From positions 6,785,074-6,849,073 of the forward strand of contig NZ_CP041186.1 of NCBI RefSeq assembly GCF_006517175.1: a stretch of 64,000 bases of DNA, given 5' to 3'. This DNA comes from Persicimonas caeni (GTDB taxonomy: Bacteria; Myxococcota_A; Bradymonadia; Bradymonadales; Bradymonadaceae). The notes under the pieces were generated by a model. It saw nothing but the letters and a program-made list of their open reading frames with translations. It was not told the DNA's origin and searched no databases. Below, piece by piece: positions 1 through 8,509 of the stretch. The position numbers were made by a program, and so were the translations under genes. Numbering within the stretch: position 1 is the stretch's first letter; each line of letters starts with the position of its first letter.

Positions 1-1094
1 CGCTGGGCGTGTGTGAGCAGGCGGTTGTAGTTACGGATCGTGGGAAGGTCGACGCTGCAGTCGACCGGCACGAAGAGCTTGCTCGACGTCATTTGCCGCA
101 GAATCCACACCTCGAAGGCGTCATCCGCGAACAGCTTGTCGATATTCCATGCGACTGGGCGAACGGTGTAGTCGGTTTGGAGGCGGGAGGCTGCGATCGC
201 CAGGTGCCCGAGCCCACACCTACTGGGTGGAGCGCCGTCCATCGCGTGTTCCTCCGCCTCGACTCGCAGCAGGTCTTCTTCTCCGTGCGAGAGAACGTCG
301 AGGAGCACGCGCGCAGTCTCCTCGCAATTTGGCTTCTCCAAGCCCTCGGCCACGAGCGTGCCTTTGTCAGCTCGGAAGCTCGCAAGCGGTTTGGCGGTGG
401 CATCACGGATGACCACCTTCATCGGCTCTTCGAAAGTGTGGCAAAGGCGCAACAACAAGATGCAGTTGATCAGTCTCGGCCGGGGCGTCAGCTCCCAGTG
501 GCCATGCTTCGATGCGGTTAGGCCCGGCTGCGTCTCTTCGAATCCGAGCCCACGATCGAACCCAACTTCGGTCGGGTCGTTGTCAATGCCCCCTGTCTCG
601 CTCCGCTCCTCCTCTTCTGGGAGGGACTCGAGGTCGATTCCGAGCGAGGCGGCGACGTCGAAGACCTCATCACGGTTTCGCGTGATTGGGAGCACTTCCT
701 GCAGGTACTTGCGAGCTTGAATTGGCTCGTCTCGATGGTTGATGGCGAGTTGGAGGAGGGTTTGCACAGCCGAGTGATGATCGCCACGCCGGAACTGGAG
801 GTGGGCGAGCTCCACCATCGCCTTCTCGTTCGCCTCCGGCTTCGACGCGGCGAATCGAAGCGCGTTTTCCGCCGCTCCGAAAAGGCCCTGCTCGATGAAG
901 TCGTGGGCGAGGGGCACCAGCTCGTGAGCCAGCGCCACTGCGGTTTGATCGGTGAAGTCCGGAGACCGCAGCAAGAGGTTGATAAACGCATCGAGTTCTT
1001 GAGCGGTGGAGCTGTCGTCTTCAACCTTCCAGAGGTCGCCGATGAGGTCGAAGTAGTTGGTCCAGGGGTATTGTTGTTCGGCTGTATTTCGCAT
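1..1094 (-). CDS. Hypothetical protein, 3'-truncated by window edge; paralogue of the 2549-3895 gene
   Basis: The reading frame is open from an ATG at 1094 to the window edge (364 codons), so the C-terminus is missing. The protein begins MRNTAEQQYPWTNYFDLIGD and matches the 2549-3895 product along its length: both have the N-terminal WxNYF motif, the LQFRxGDHxxA segment, an acidic linker, a WxLTPxxxLxNCxLLLRL block and a LLxVLSHGE motif. The first ~150 residues look all-helical and TPR-like; the part after ~200 looks like a mixed alpha/beta domain. I recognise no catalytic motif. No clear Shine-Dalgarno precedes the ATG. The paralogue pair flanks the Ser/Thr kinase gene at 1392, which may hint at shared signalling, but this is only context. 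Function unknown. Confidence 0.8.
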   Translation of the reverse strand, partial: MRNTAEQQYPWTNYFDLIGDLWKVEDDSSTAQELDAFINLLLRSPDFTDQTAVALAHELVPLAHDFIEQGLFGAAENALRFAASKPEANEKAMVELAHLQFRRGDHHSAVQTLLQLAINHRDEPIQARKYLQEVLPITRNRDEVFDVAASLGIDLESLPEEEERSETGGIDNDPTEVGFDRGLGFEETQPGLTASKHGHWELTPRPRLINCILLLRLCHTFEEPMKVVIRDATAKPLASFRADKGTLVAEGLEKPNCEETARVLLDVLSHGEEDLLRVEAEEHAMDGAPPSRCGLGHLAIAASRLQTDYTVRPVAWNIDKLFADDAFEVWILRQMTSSKLFVPVDCSVDLPTIRNYNRLLTHAQ

Positions 1095-1391
1095 GTCTGT
1101 CGAAGCTTGTCGTGTAAGGTGGGGGGCGCTGGACGTTTGTCGCGTAGGTTAACGTGATTGGAGTTCAGTGCCGTGACCGCCGTGGATTTGTGTTGCCCGC
1201 AGTATACAAACGATGGCCGGTCGATGGGAAGCTGAAGTGATAAAAACGTTACAATAGTGTGAATAAGTGTTTCCCTTTGCGTTGTATAGCAGAGCAGGTG
1301 GACATCACGAATCGACGAAAAAATGGATCGCGCCGGGCGCGGCGGCTACACTGGCGGTATTCGCAGTATCGATCTCTATGGGAGTTCGGTG

Positions 1392-2519
1392 ATGAGTCAG
1401 GCGGTCTCCGACGACAACACGATCATCGGCCGGACGTTTTTCGGCGAGTATCGGGTGGTCGAAAAGCTGGGGGAGGGCGGAAACGGCGCGGTCTACCTCG
1501 CCCGCCAACGCGCCATCGAGCAGTATATCGCGTTAAAGGTGCTCCCCGGCGAGCAGGCGGCGACCGAGGAGGTCATCGGGCGCTTTCATCGCGAGGCGCG
1601 CGCCATCAGCATGCTCACCCACCCTAATATCGTGCGGGTGCTCATCTTCGGGCGCACCGATGACGACCTGCTGTGCCTGGCGATGGAGTACGTCGATGGG
1701 CGTGACCTACGCACGGCGATGGCCGAGCGCGACTTCGACGAGTTGCGGGTCATCAAAGTCATGAAGCAGATCTGCAGCGCGGTCTTCGAGGCCCACGAGT
1801 TGGGCATCATCCACCGCGACCTCACCCCCGAGAATATCCTGCTGTGCGAGTTTCGCGGAGAGCCCGACTTCGTCAAAATCCTCGACTTCGGTCTGGCTAA
1901 GATCCGCCAGCCCGACGACGCCGACCCCGGACTCACACGCCAGGGCGTCGTCTACGGCACCCCGATGTACCTGTCGCCCGAGCAAGGCCGCGCCGACGAC
2001 GTCGACTGGCGCACCGATATCTACAGTCTGGGCTGCATCCTGTACGAATTGATGGTCGGCGTGCCCCCGTTCGACGGGGCGGGGCCGCGCGAGATCATCG
2101 CCAAGCAGATCGCTGAAGAGCCCGTCCGCCTGGCCGAGTTCGTGCCCGAGCGCGCCTCCGAGACGATGCAGCGCATCATCAACCGTGCGATGGCCAAAGC
2201 ACCCGAGGACCGTTTCCAGACCGGCCTCGAGATGTTCGACGCCCTTGTCGAACGCGAGCGTGAGTTGCTCGCCGAGCGCAAGCTCCCCGCCAAGTCGTCG
2301 TATTACCCGGGGGTCGAGGTGACCGGGTCTGGTTCCGGCGACTACGAGGCGGCGGTGATCGATGACGTGGACGACCTCGCAGATCTCGACGAAGACCTCG
2401 CCGCCGGGGCCACGCCCGACGAGCACGACCCGCGGCTGACGATGATGGTCATCGTCAACGGCGTGCTGCTCTGCGCGGTGCTCGTGCTGTTGGGGCTGGT
2501 AAGTTGGCTGACGAGATGA
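1392..2519 (+). CDS. PknB-type Ser/Thr protein kinase with C-terminal membrane anchor
   Basis: 375-residue Hanks-type kinase. The start at 1392 (MSQAVSDDN) is chosen over an upstream in-frame ATG at 1323 because GGGAG lies about 7 nt before it and the kinase fold begins at residue ~20. Visible motifs: glycine loop GEGGNGAVY (27-35), the VAIK-type lysine in ALKVL (K49), catalytic loop HRDLTPEN (141-148), DFG (165-167) and activation-segment end GTPMYLSPEQ. All residues needed for catalysis are present. An acidic linker follows the kinase domain, then one hydrophobic helix (about 347-370) at the C-terminus, with no recognisable extracytoplasmic sensor. It should phosphorylate proteins on the inner face of the membrane. 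Substrates cannot be told from the sequence. The two unknown paralogues on either side (1-1094 and 2549-3895) are the obvious candidates for partners, by position only. Confidence 0.93.
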   Translation: MSQAVSDDNTIIGRTFFGEYRVVEKLGEGGNGAVYLARQRAIEQYIALKVLPGEQAATEEVIGRFHREARAISMLTHPNIVRVLIFGRTDDDLLCLAMEYVDGRDLRTAMAERDFDELRVIKVMKQICSAVFEAHELGIIHRDLTPENILLCEFRGEPDFVKILDFGLAKIRQPDDADPGLTRQGVVYGTPMYLSPEQGRADDVDWRTDIYSLGCILYELMVGVPPFDGAGPREIIAKQIAEEPVRLAEFVPERASETMQRIINRAMAKAPEDRFQTGLEMFDALVERERELLAERKLPAKSSYYPGVEVTGSGSGDYEAAVIDDVDDLADLDEDLAAGATPDEHDPRLTMMVIVNGVLLCAVLVLLGLVSWLTR

Positions 2520-2548
2520 GCCTCGTGCAGCCAAGTGCTCGGCTGTCT

Positions 2549-3895
2549 TCAGTCGTACTCGATGACAGCATTCGTCCGGTGGTCGGTCAGGTTGGGCAAT
2601 AGGCGTAGAAGCTGCGTCCATCGGCGCGGCTCGGCGCGGATCAGCAGGACGTCGGCTCCTTTGCGCGCCACCAACCACAGGGCGTCTTGCATCTCGCCGA
2701 TGCATGCACAGGGGTGCTCGTCGTCGAGTGCGACCTGGAACTGGCCGGGCAACTCGGCCAGGCGCTGTGCGTGAGTGAGCAGCCTGTGAAAGTCGTCCAG
2801 CTCGAACTCGGTCGTGCTCGACTTGATCGGAACAAAGATATCTCTAGGCGCGACTTGTCGAAGTACCGACCACTCGAAGAGGTCGTCGGCGAGCAGTGAG
2901 TCGAGATCCCAGGGGATGGGTTGCGCTGGGTAATCGCTCCAATGACGGGCCGCGGCGAGCAGTGCGTCGCCCAGTCGGACAGCCGAGCGGTTGCCGCTGG
3001 CTGGCTGGGCGCGTTGCGCGCGCACCTCGAGCTCCTCGCCTTCGCCGTGCGACAGGACCTCGAGGAGAGTTCGGGCGACTTGGTCGCGCTCGGTGGCTTC
3101 TTGTCTGCTCGTCCCTTGGCCGATCTGTGTGATCTTGCCGTTGTGGATGATCAAGGCGCCGACCTGCTCGCCGGCCGCGTCGTTAATGGCGACCTCGGCG
3201 GGCTCATCGAAGGTGTTAACGAGCCGCAAGAGCAACAAGCAGTTCTTCAGCGGCGAGCCGGGCGTCAACTGCCAGGTGTCGCTCTCGAGTTTGGCTGTGC
3301 CAGGCTCGGTCGTCTCGGCCCCGAGTCCTTGGCCCTGACGCATTTGAGAGTCGTCGTCCTCGAATGCTTCCCTCTCGAAGGCCATCTTGGCCATCGGAGC
3401 GCGTGCTTCGGCGGGGTCTGTGAGCGACTCCAGAGGGACCTCGAGATCTTCGGCGACGCGGTACACACTGTCGCGGCACTTGGTGATGGCAAGCGAGTCG
3501 TGGAGATAATCGCGGGCGCGTTCGGGTTGGTGGGCCCAATCGGCAGCGAGCTCCAAGAGGGTCTTTTCGGCGCCGCGGTGATCGCCCCCGCGGAATTGCA
3601 GGTTGGCGAACTCCGCGCGGGCCTTCGAGTTCACCGCCGGCTGCGCGGCCGCATATTCTAGCGCCCGTTTGGCGGTGCTGAACATGGCTCGCCCGATGTA
3701 CTCGCGGGCCTGGGAGACGAGCACCTCGGCTAGCTCTGCGGCCATCTCCGAGTCGAACTCGGGGTAGCGTTGCAAGTAGGTGAGCGCCACGTCGAGCTCG
3801 ACGGCTGCGGAGGTGTCGTCGACGGACTGCCACAACTCGTCGAGGAGATTGAAGTAATTGATCCAGGGCGATCGTACGGCTCGTTTACTCGTCAT
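2549..3895 (-). CDS. Hypothetical protein, paralogue of the 1-1094 gene
   Basis: 448 residues, no signal peptide or membrane segment, so probably cytoplasmic. The N-terminal ~150 residues are alpha-helical and repeat-like (helices around LDVALTYLQRYPEF and ARAEFANLQFRGGDHRGAEK), suggesting TPR-type packing. A glutamine/acid-rich linker (about 175-200) is followed by a second region with LTPGSPLKNCLLLLRLVN and LLEVLSHGEGEE, also found in the 1-1094 paralogue. It is convergent with the kinase gene; the two stop codons lie 29 bp apart. The ATG at 3895 has no obvious ribosome binding site. The role is not recognised. Having two divergent paralogues this close suggests an old local duplication, since the proteins now differ at most positions. 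Confidence 0.85.
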   Translation of the reverse strand: MTSKRAVRSPWINYFNLLDELWQSVDDTSAAVELDVALTYLQRYPEFDSEMAAELAEVLVSQAREYIGRAMFSTAKRALEYAAAQPAVNSKARAEFANLQFRGGDHRGAEKTLLELAADWAHQPERARDYLHDSLAITKCRDSVYRVAEDLEVPLESLTDPAEARAPMAKMAFEREAFEDDDSQMRQGQGLGAETTEPGTAKLESDTWQLTPGSPLKNCLLLLRLVNTFDEPAEVAINDAAGEQVGALIIHNGKITQIGQGTSRQEATERDQVARTLLEVLSHGEGEELEVRAQRAQPASGNRSAVRLGDALLAAARHWSDYPAQPIPWDLDSLLADDLFEWSVLRQVAPRDIFVPIKSSTTEFELDDFHRLLTHAQRLAELPGQFQVALDDEHPCACIGEMQDALWLVARKGADVLLIRAEPRRWTQLLRLLPNLTDHRTNAVIEYD

Positions 3896-4111
3896 AAATA
3901 CTGCTTGGAGTAAGACCTGAGTCAGCGGTCTGACGTGAGAATAGTCGGCGTTGACGGAAGCCCGTGAGGGGGCTCGAGGGCTGGGCGATTGGACTGGAGC
4001 GAATAGAGTAGAAGGATGAGTTGAATCTTCCGGTGCTTTGAGTTGAATAGGCTACGTGCGATTTTAACGTGCTGTCAAGCGGATGGCGCGGCCGCGGCGC
4101 CGCAGGGCTGC

Positions 4112-5353
4112 TCATTGCTCATCGTCTCGCAAGAAGACCACCCGATGCGCCTCGTCGGCCTGCGGCCACTGCACCGACTCGAGCTGCTTGTCGAGCACGG
4201 CGTCGGGCACCGAGCGGTCGCGCTCGCGGTTGCGGCGCCGAAACTCACCGGGCTCCATGTGGAAGCAGACGAGCGTGGTGAACGCGTCGTAGTCGAAGCC
4301 GAGGCCCAACGGAAGCCCGCGAAAGTCGCGGCGCAGGTTGGTCGCATCCCAGACCACCTTGCGATGATTGCGAAGGTGGTCTTTGAGCTGCTCTTTGGCG
4401 ATCTGGCGCACCTCGCCGTTTCGCGACTGATCGGCGGTGTCGCCGGTCAGCTCTTCGCGGATGTCATCCATCGACACCACGTGGTGCTCTGGCAGATGGT
4501 GGCGCGCCCAGGTGGTCTTTCCCGACCCGCTCGGGCCGCACAGCACGACCAGATCGGCGAATGCGTCGCGGTAGCCGTACGACTTGGCGACCGCCTCTTG
4601 GGGCGTGTAGATCTCGCCTCGCTCGGCTTCCCTTACCGCCCGGGCAAAGACGAACGCGCGCGTCGTTTCGTCGAAGCCGTTGAGCTCGGCGCAGATATGT
4701 TCCCACCACCCCTCGTACAAGCTTTGCGTCGGCTGCATGGCGCCGAAGACGCCGTGCTCCACTGCGAATAATCCGAACAGGTCGATATACTCGATTTGTT
4801 CGGCTCGGTCCGGGCACCGGCGCCCGCGCATGTCGGCCTGCTCCAACAGATACAACAACTCGACGTCAGCCAGGCGCGCAAGCTTGCGGTAGCGCCTGGC
4901 CGGTCGGTCGTCGATGACCAGGTGCTTGGGGTCGTGGTGGTGGCCGACGAGCGCCAACACCTGCGTGGTGACCGAAGCCGGCAAACCGAGCTCGAGGATC
5001 CTGTACGCCAGGTACGAACGCCCCTCGTCGGCATGACGCGGCGCGACGATGCGCTCTTTACCGGCGATGACACGCGTCTGGGTGCGAAGCGGCTTGGCGA
5101 TGTCGTGGAACACCGCGCTCAACACGAGCGCGAGCCGCCGCTCGGCCGACAATTCGACCTGCTCGAGCAGGCCGTAGGTCTCCTCGATCACCATCGACGT
5201 ATGCACGTAGACGTCGCCCTCGGCGTGCCACTCGGGGTCCTGCGGCGTATCGCCGAGCCGGTGGAGCAGGGCGAATCGCTCACCCCACGCTTCGACGATG
5301 GCGGCGAGGTCGGGCGTCGCCCCCTCGTAGATTTGTTGTGCCAGGGTATCCAT
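4112..5353 (-). CDS. HD-Pnk: HD-domain 2',3'-phosphatase fused to P-loop polynucleotide 5'-kinase
   Basis: 413 residues in two domains. Residues ~15-260 form an HD phosphohydrolase, with visible metal-ligand motifs FHDIAKP and GHHHDPKHL and an upstream His in VYVHTSM. Residues ~265-413 form an AAA_33-type kinase with P-loop GPSGSGKTTWA, then MDDIREELTG and an arginine-rich lid (FRRRNRERDR). This architecture matches the characterised HD-Pnk end-healing enzyme of Runella slithyformis, whose HD domain removes 2',3'-cyclic or 2'/3' phosphates and whose kinase phosphorylates 5'-OH ends (family knowledge). The ATG lies 3 nt after the stop of the RNA ligase gene, with GAGGA inside the ligase end as ribosome binding site, so the two are one operon. 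Together they could heal and seal broken RNA, for example tRNA or rRNA cut by a ribotoxin. Confidence 0.88.
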   Translation of the reverse strand: MDTLAQQIYEGATPDLAAIVEAWGERFALLHRLGDTPQDPEWHAEGDVYVHTSMVIEETYGLLEQVELSAERRLALVLSAVFHDIAKPLRTQTRVIAGKERIVAPRHADEGRSYLAYRILELGLPASVTTQVLALVGHHHDPKHLVIDDRPARRYRKLARLADVELLYLLEQADMRGRRCPDRAEQIEYIDLFGLFAVEHGVFGAMQPTQSLYEGWWEHICAELNGFDETTRAFVFARAVREAERGEIYTPQEAVAKSYGYRDAFADLVVLCGPSGSGKTTWARHHLPEHHVVSMDDIREELTGDTADQSRNGEVRQIAKEQLKDHLRNHRKVVWDATNLRRDFRGLPLGLGFDYDAFTTLVCFHMEPGEFRRRNRERDRSVPDAVLDKQLESVQWPQADEAHRVVFLRDDEQ

Positions 5354-5356
5354 GGT

Positions 5357-5992
5357 TCAGTCCTCGGCGAGGCCGTTTGCAATGACCTCGCGGTGCATCC
5401 AGTGTTCGTCGGTGGTGACGTGATTCGACCGCACCCATTTGGCGATGTGGTCGCGAAACACCCCGTGGTGAAAGCCCTCGGCGGTGCGCACGACGTAGCC
5501 CTCTTGCGTCTCCGTATCGATGTCGTCGGCGAGTCCACGTATCAGCTCTTCGTGCCAGGGGCCGCGATAGAGGATGGGCACATGCTCGAGACCGAGGAGT
5601 GCGCACCACTCTAAGGCCGCGTCCCAGTCGAGGCAGACGTTCTCCTCGTTCCACACCGAGAAAACCTCGAAGTACGAGGCGAGTTCGGTGTAGCGGAGAG
5701 AATGCTCGGCGTAGAGGTTCTCCCCGCACACGCGCCAGGCCTCCGGGATGAGGTGGCCGATACGTCCCTGGAGTCTCTTGACCCAGTTGCGGCTCGGGTG
5801 ATGACGCGAGTCGACCGAGCGCGCATGGATATGGTCGCGATACATCGTGGTGTTCTCGCCGTCGCGTTTCTCGGTGACCACGACCTCGCGCCCCTCGAAG
5901 TTCGACACGTCCCACCGAAAGACGTCGTCCTCGCTCGCACCGGGCGACCAAGGAAGGTGCGGAGTGCGCGGGTATTTTGTGTAGTTTGTCAT
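5357..5992 (-). CDS. ATP-dependent RNA ligase (nucleotidyltransferase superfamily)
   Basis: 211 residues, about the size of a minimal ligase adenylyltransferase domain. The nucleotidyl-acceptor motif I is EKRDGENTTMY (around residues 41-51), in which the Lys of KRDG should become adenylylated. Further motifs consistent with the family are CGENLYAEHSLRY (motif III region), EGYVVRT (motif IV, about residue 166) and AKWVRSNH (motif V). No separate OB-fold or C-terminal domain is evident, as in small bacterial Rnl-type RNA ligases. It is the first enzyme gene of the operon; HD-Pnk follows after a 3-nt gap, giving a complete healing-and-sealing pair. Upstream on the same strand lie a terminator-like hairpin, a short leader ORF and a strong promoter, which suggests attenuation control. 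Confidence 0.87.
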   Translation of the reverse strand: MTNYTKYPRTPHLPWSPGASEDDVFRWDVSNFEGREVVVTEKRDGENTTMYRDHIHARSVDSRHHPSRNWVKRLQGRIGHLIPEAWRVCGENLYAEHSLRYTELASYFEVFSVWNEENVCLDWDAALEWCALLGLEHVPILYRGPWHEELIRGLADDIDTETQEGYVVRTAEGFHHGVFRDHIAKWVRSNHVTTDEHWMHREVIANGLAED

Positions 5993-6024
5993 GGCGTTCG
6001 TGATTCAAAATGGGGCCCAAGAAA

Positions 6025-6060
6025 CGACAAAAGCCGGAACCCTCATCGGCACCGGCTCGA
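6025..6060 (-). terminator. Terminator-like hairpin in the leader of the RNA-repair operon
   Basis: On the minus strand AGCCGG (6056-6051) pairs with CCGGCT (6036-6031) around a 14-nt loop and is followed directly by TTTTG. It lies between the short leader ORF (stop at 6085) and the RNA ligase ATG (5992). It could be an attenuator for the operon, or a simple terminator of a free-standing small gene. The stem is short (6 bp) and the T-run modest. Confidence 0.45.
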
Positions 6061-6084
6061 AACGGCAACATGTGTATGGGCACG

Positions 6085-6144
6085 CTACATGACCGCAGGG
6101 CGGTCCGGCGGGGTCGATGATGATATGTAGGTGTCCTTACGCAT
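6085..6144 (-). CDS. Putative 19-residue leader peptide ahead of the RNA-repair operon
   Basis: A 20-codon ORF (MRKDTYISSSTPPDRPAVM, then TAG). It has an excellent ribosome binding site (AGGAG, 7 nt before the ATG) and sits just downstream of a near-consensus promoter (6164-6191), so transcription would start about a dozen bases before the ATG. It is followed by a terminator-like hairpin and then the RNA ligase gene. This order (promoter, short ORF, hairpin, enzymes) resembles attenuation leaders. It has no run of one rare amino acid, but contains three consecutive Ser codons and two Pro codons. It could also be an independent small protein. No homologue is known to me. Confidence 0.45.
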   Translation of the reverse strand: MRKDTYISSSTPPDRPAVM

Positions 6145-6163
6145 AGCTTTCTCCTTGGCCGGC

Positions 6164-6191
6164 ACCATAGCGGCGGATTTTCGGGTGTCAA
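6164..6191 (-). promoter_or_regulatory. Near-consensus sigma-70 type promoter for the RNA-repair leader/operon
   Basis: On the minus strand TTGACA (6191-6186) is separated by 16 nt from TATGGT (6169-6164). The -35 box is a perfect match and the -10 box matches 4 of 6 positions. Predicted initiation near 6157 is just ahead of the AGGAG and ATG of the leader ORF. Confidence 0.6.
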
Positions 6192-6199
6192 GTCAACCA

Positions 6200-6221
6200 C
6201 GTACGGGAATGGGGCTCCCCG
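6200..6221 (+). repeat. Partial copy (left core only) of the dispersed polarised repeat
   Basis: CGTACGGGAATGGGGCTCCC matches the left core of the 49-bp repeat, including the GGGAA arm; the right half is absent. Two small hairpins without T-runs (AGACCT/AGGTCT at 6343-6357; CGGGGCG-TTTT-CGCCCCG at 6367-6384) follow before the insertion sequence. Nothing else is visible in 6222-6395. Confidence 0.55.
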
Positions 6222-6395
6222 CAGGTTCGATCAGCGATCGCCCGTCCAGGGGTGACGAGGCCGTTCGAGACCGCCGGGGTGACTCAACGCCCCGGCAATG
6301 GCATACCTCCCCCTTTCCCCAGCGATGCGGGCGCTTTTTTAGAGGCAGACCTTCCAGGTCTGGTCTCGGGGCGTTTTCGCCCCGGGTTGTCTTTC

Positions 6396-7858
6396 GAAAG
6401 AGTGACGGCGTCGGCTGCGGGCTCAAGCCTCGAAGGCGTCAAACTCAGTGGTGTCCAGTATGGGAATGCACAGCGTCATAAGCGCCTGCTCGACAACCAT
6501 CTTCCAGGTTGGCTTGTGCCACTTCTCTGCGGATTTGTTGCGAGTCAGCGCACGCAGCATCGCCAGAATATTGATGGCAATGGAGCGCAAAAGCCCCGCC
6601 ACGAGCACCCCATCGGGATGCATCGTCCACGGCGTTCGACGCGCGTCTTCATCGAAGATGGCATCGGCGGTCCAGTGGCCTTCATTCTCGCAGCGCCAGT
6701 GGGCTCGGGCGAGTGCGAGCGCCTCTTTCGCCCCAAGCTCATCTGGGGACTCGGAGCTGACGAAGTAGCGGTTTCCTACCTCGGCGTCCTCGTCGCCGGC
6801 GACCACCCGCTCGATGCGCACCACCTGCCTGGCACCCTCGAAGCCGTACTCCCCGTCGAGCTTTTCGCGCCAGACGCTATAGCAGATCGTCTTTCCACGC
6901 TCTTCGACCACGTCCCGATGGTCAGCCTGACGACCTTCTCTGTCACCGAGAGTGTCGACGGCATGCTCCCAGAGCCTGCCCTGGCCGACTTTGAGCGACA
7001 TCAAATAACCAATGTCGCGCCCCTGGAGCATCTGGGCGACCTCGGGGGTGGCGTTACCGGCGTCGAGCGTGACCCGCTCAATGAGTTTGGTGCGTCCGTA
7101 GGCCGACATGAGCGCCGAGACGGTCAGCTCGATGGCGCCCCATTCATTTGTCTGACCGGCGATCGGCCACTGATCCAGCGCGACCGCCGCACTCGAGGAG
7201 ATCAATGTAGTGCGATGGACGCGGATAAGGCCGCACAGCTTGCCGTGGCTGCTCTCCTGGAGCTGGACGTGGGGAAACTGAGTCGACAGCACCTGGCGAA
7301 GCTCGGCGGGGGCCAACGTGGCGCCATCGAGGCTTGTGCGCTGGGTGACGAGCGCGCGCAGGCGCTTTTCGGGGACGGTGGCCACATGCTTGCCGTCGAT
7401 CGCGGCGGTGCTTTTTTGCAGGCGCACCGGTACAAGACGGCCTCGGCGCCACTCGGCTTTGACCTGCCGATGGAGGCATCGGCGAAGCTGGGGCCATTTG
7501 ATGCGGGGCAAAACCAGACCAAAGGCGTTGTCCGACACCCGCTCTTTAAGCCCGACTTGGGCGCGCACTGTGGGCCGAAGCTGCTCGCTTCTGACCTCCA
7601 CGGCCCGCACCGAGCGGGCGTGCGTCGAAAAGGCGAGTGCTCCCAGCTTGAGAAGCGCGTGCAGCGGGTGGACAACCCACTGCTGGGCTCGCGGATCGTC
7701 GACCCTCTCAAAGCGGGCATCCGAAATACGACGTAAAAAGCCCTTGGGTGTAGCGGCGTTTCTGCTTATTCTCATCTGTGCCATATCGACCTCATTCGTG
7801 AGGGAAAAGGCATCGACGGCGTCCGCAGCTTAGCCCGCAGGGACGCCGTCACTCTTTC
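6396..7858 (-). mobile_element. ISAs1/IS4-type insertion sequence
   Basis: One transposase gene is bounded by inverted termini: GAAAGAGTGACGGCGTC at 6396-6412 is repeated, inverted, ending at 7858, and similarity continues inward (CTGCGGGCT on both sides). The element is about 1.46 kb, normal for the family. I see no clear target-site duplication in the flanks, which may mean an old insertion or rearranged ends. It separates the RNA-repair operon promoter region from the repeat array at 8.1 kb. Confidence 0.85.
6423..7784 (-). CDS. DDE transposase, ISAs1/IS4 family
   Basis: 453 residues, intact. Family signs are AAIDGKHVAT (first catalytic Asp region), a middle Asp in ERVTLDAGNATPE, and the C-terminal signature ARAHWRCENEGHW followed by DAIFDEDARR, which carries the catalytic Glu and is typical of ISAs1-type ('H-repeat associated') transposases. 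It is somewhat longer than the usual ~370 residues, with a longer N-terminal part. The gene fills most of the element and its stop codon lies within the left inverted repeat region, so it appears complete and possibly active. Confidence 0.9.
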   Translation of the reverse strand: MAQMRISRNAATPKGFLRRISDARFERVDDPRAQQWVVHPLHALLKLGALAFSTHARSVRAVEVRSEQLRPTVRAQVGLKERVSDNAFGLVLPRIKWPQLRRCLHRQVKAEWRRGRLVPVRLQKSTAAIDGKHVATVPEKRLRALVTQRTSLDGATLAPAELRQVLSTQFPHVQLQESSHGKLCGLIRVHRTTLISSSAAVALDQWPIAGQTNEWGAIELTVSALMSAYGRTKLIERVTLDAGNATPEVAQMLQGRDIGYLMSLKVGQGRLWEHAVDTLGDREGRQADHRDVVEERGKTICYSVWREKLDGEYGFEGARQVVRIERVVAGDEDAEVGNRYFVSSESPDELGAKEALALARAHWRCENEGHWTADAIFDEDARRTPWTMHPDGVLVAGLLRSIAINILAMLRALTRNKSAEKWHKPTWKMVVEQALMTLCIPILDTTEFDAFEA

Positions 7859-7903
7859 TTGGCTCAGATGATACGAAATCTAGATCGGTGGGTCGATCCC
7901 TCG

Positions 7904-7959
7904 ACCGGAGCCGTGACCGGAGACCGGAGCCGTGACCGGACACCGGAGCCGTGACCGGT
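7904..7959 (+). repeat. Three 19-bp tandem repeats beside the IS right end
   Basis: The unit ACCGGAGCCGTGACCGG plus 2 nt repeats with starts at 7904, 7923 and 7942. It lies about 45 bp outside the insertion sequence. The 7859-8106 interval contains no other supportable feature or gene. Confidence 0.75.
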
Positions 7960-8106
7960 GCCGGCCGTCGACTCGGCGCGCTGCGCACGCCATGGAGGTG
8001 GGTGGGCGCGCATCTAGCTTTCAGGCTTTCCGTCCACCGGGACAAGCCCGGTGGGGCGGCTGCCTCGCCGAATTGCGAAAAAGAACCGCAGCTCAATCGT
8101 TGAGCG

Positions 8107-8504
8107 AACCTGAGGCTCCCCGACGAGGCCCGTTTGATGCGGGTGTGAGCGGAGCCACGTAAGGGAATGGGGTTCCCCGACGAGGCTCATTTTATGCGGG
8201 TGTGCGGGGGATTCACGAGGTCCCTTGGCGCGACGCGTTTCGATGGGTTAGGCTCCGAGAGAGCCACGTAAGGGAATGGGGTTCCCCGACGAGGCTCATT
8301 TTATGCGGGTGTGCGGGGGATTCACGAGGTCCCTTGGCGCGACGCGTTTCGATGGGTTAGGCTCCGAGAGAGCCAGCCACGTAAGGGAATGGGGTTCCCC
8401 GACGAGGCTCATTTTATGCGGGTGTGCGGGGGATTCACGAGGTCCCTTGGCGCGACGCGTTTCGATGGGTTAGGCTCCGAGAGAGCCAGGACCTCACCCG
8501 GAAG
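8107..8504 (+). repeat. Array of four polarised repeats within 109/113-bp tandem units
   Basis: A degenerate repeat at 8107-8151 is followed by three well-conserved 49-bp copies at 8158-8206, 8267-8315 and 8380-8428, all with GGGAATGGGGTTCCCC. The last three sit in near-identical tandem units (period 109 then 113 bp, the difference being an extra AGCC) that also include the stretch with CGCGACGCGTTTCGATGGG. The array ends a few bases before the start of the lipoprotein gene at 8510, so that gene's promoter must lie in or before repeated DNA. Confidence 0.9.
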
Positions 8505-8509
8505 TTCCC

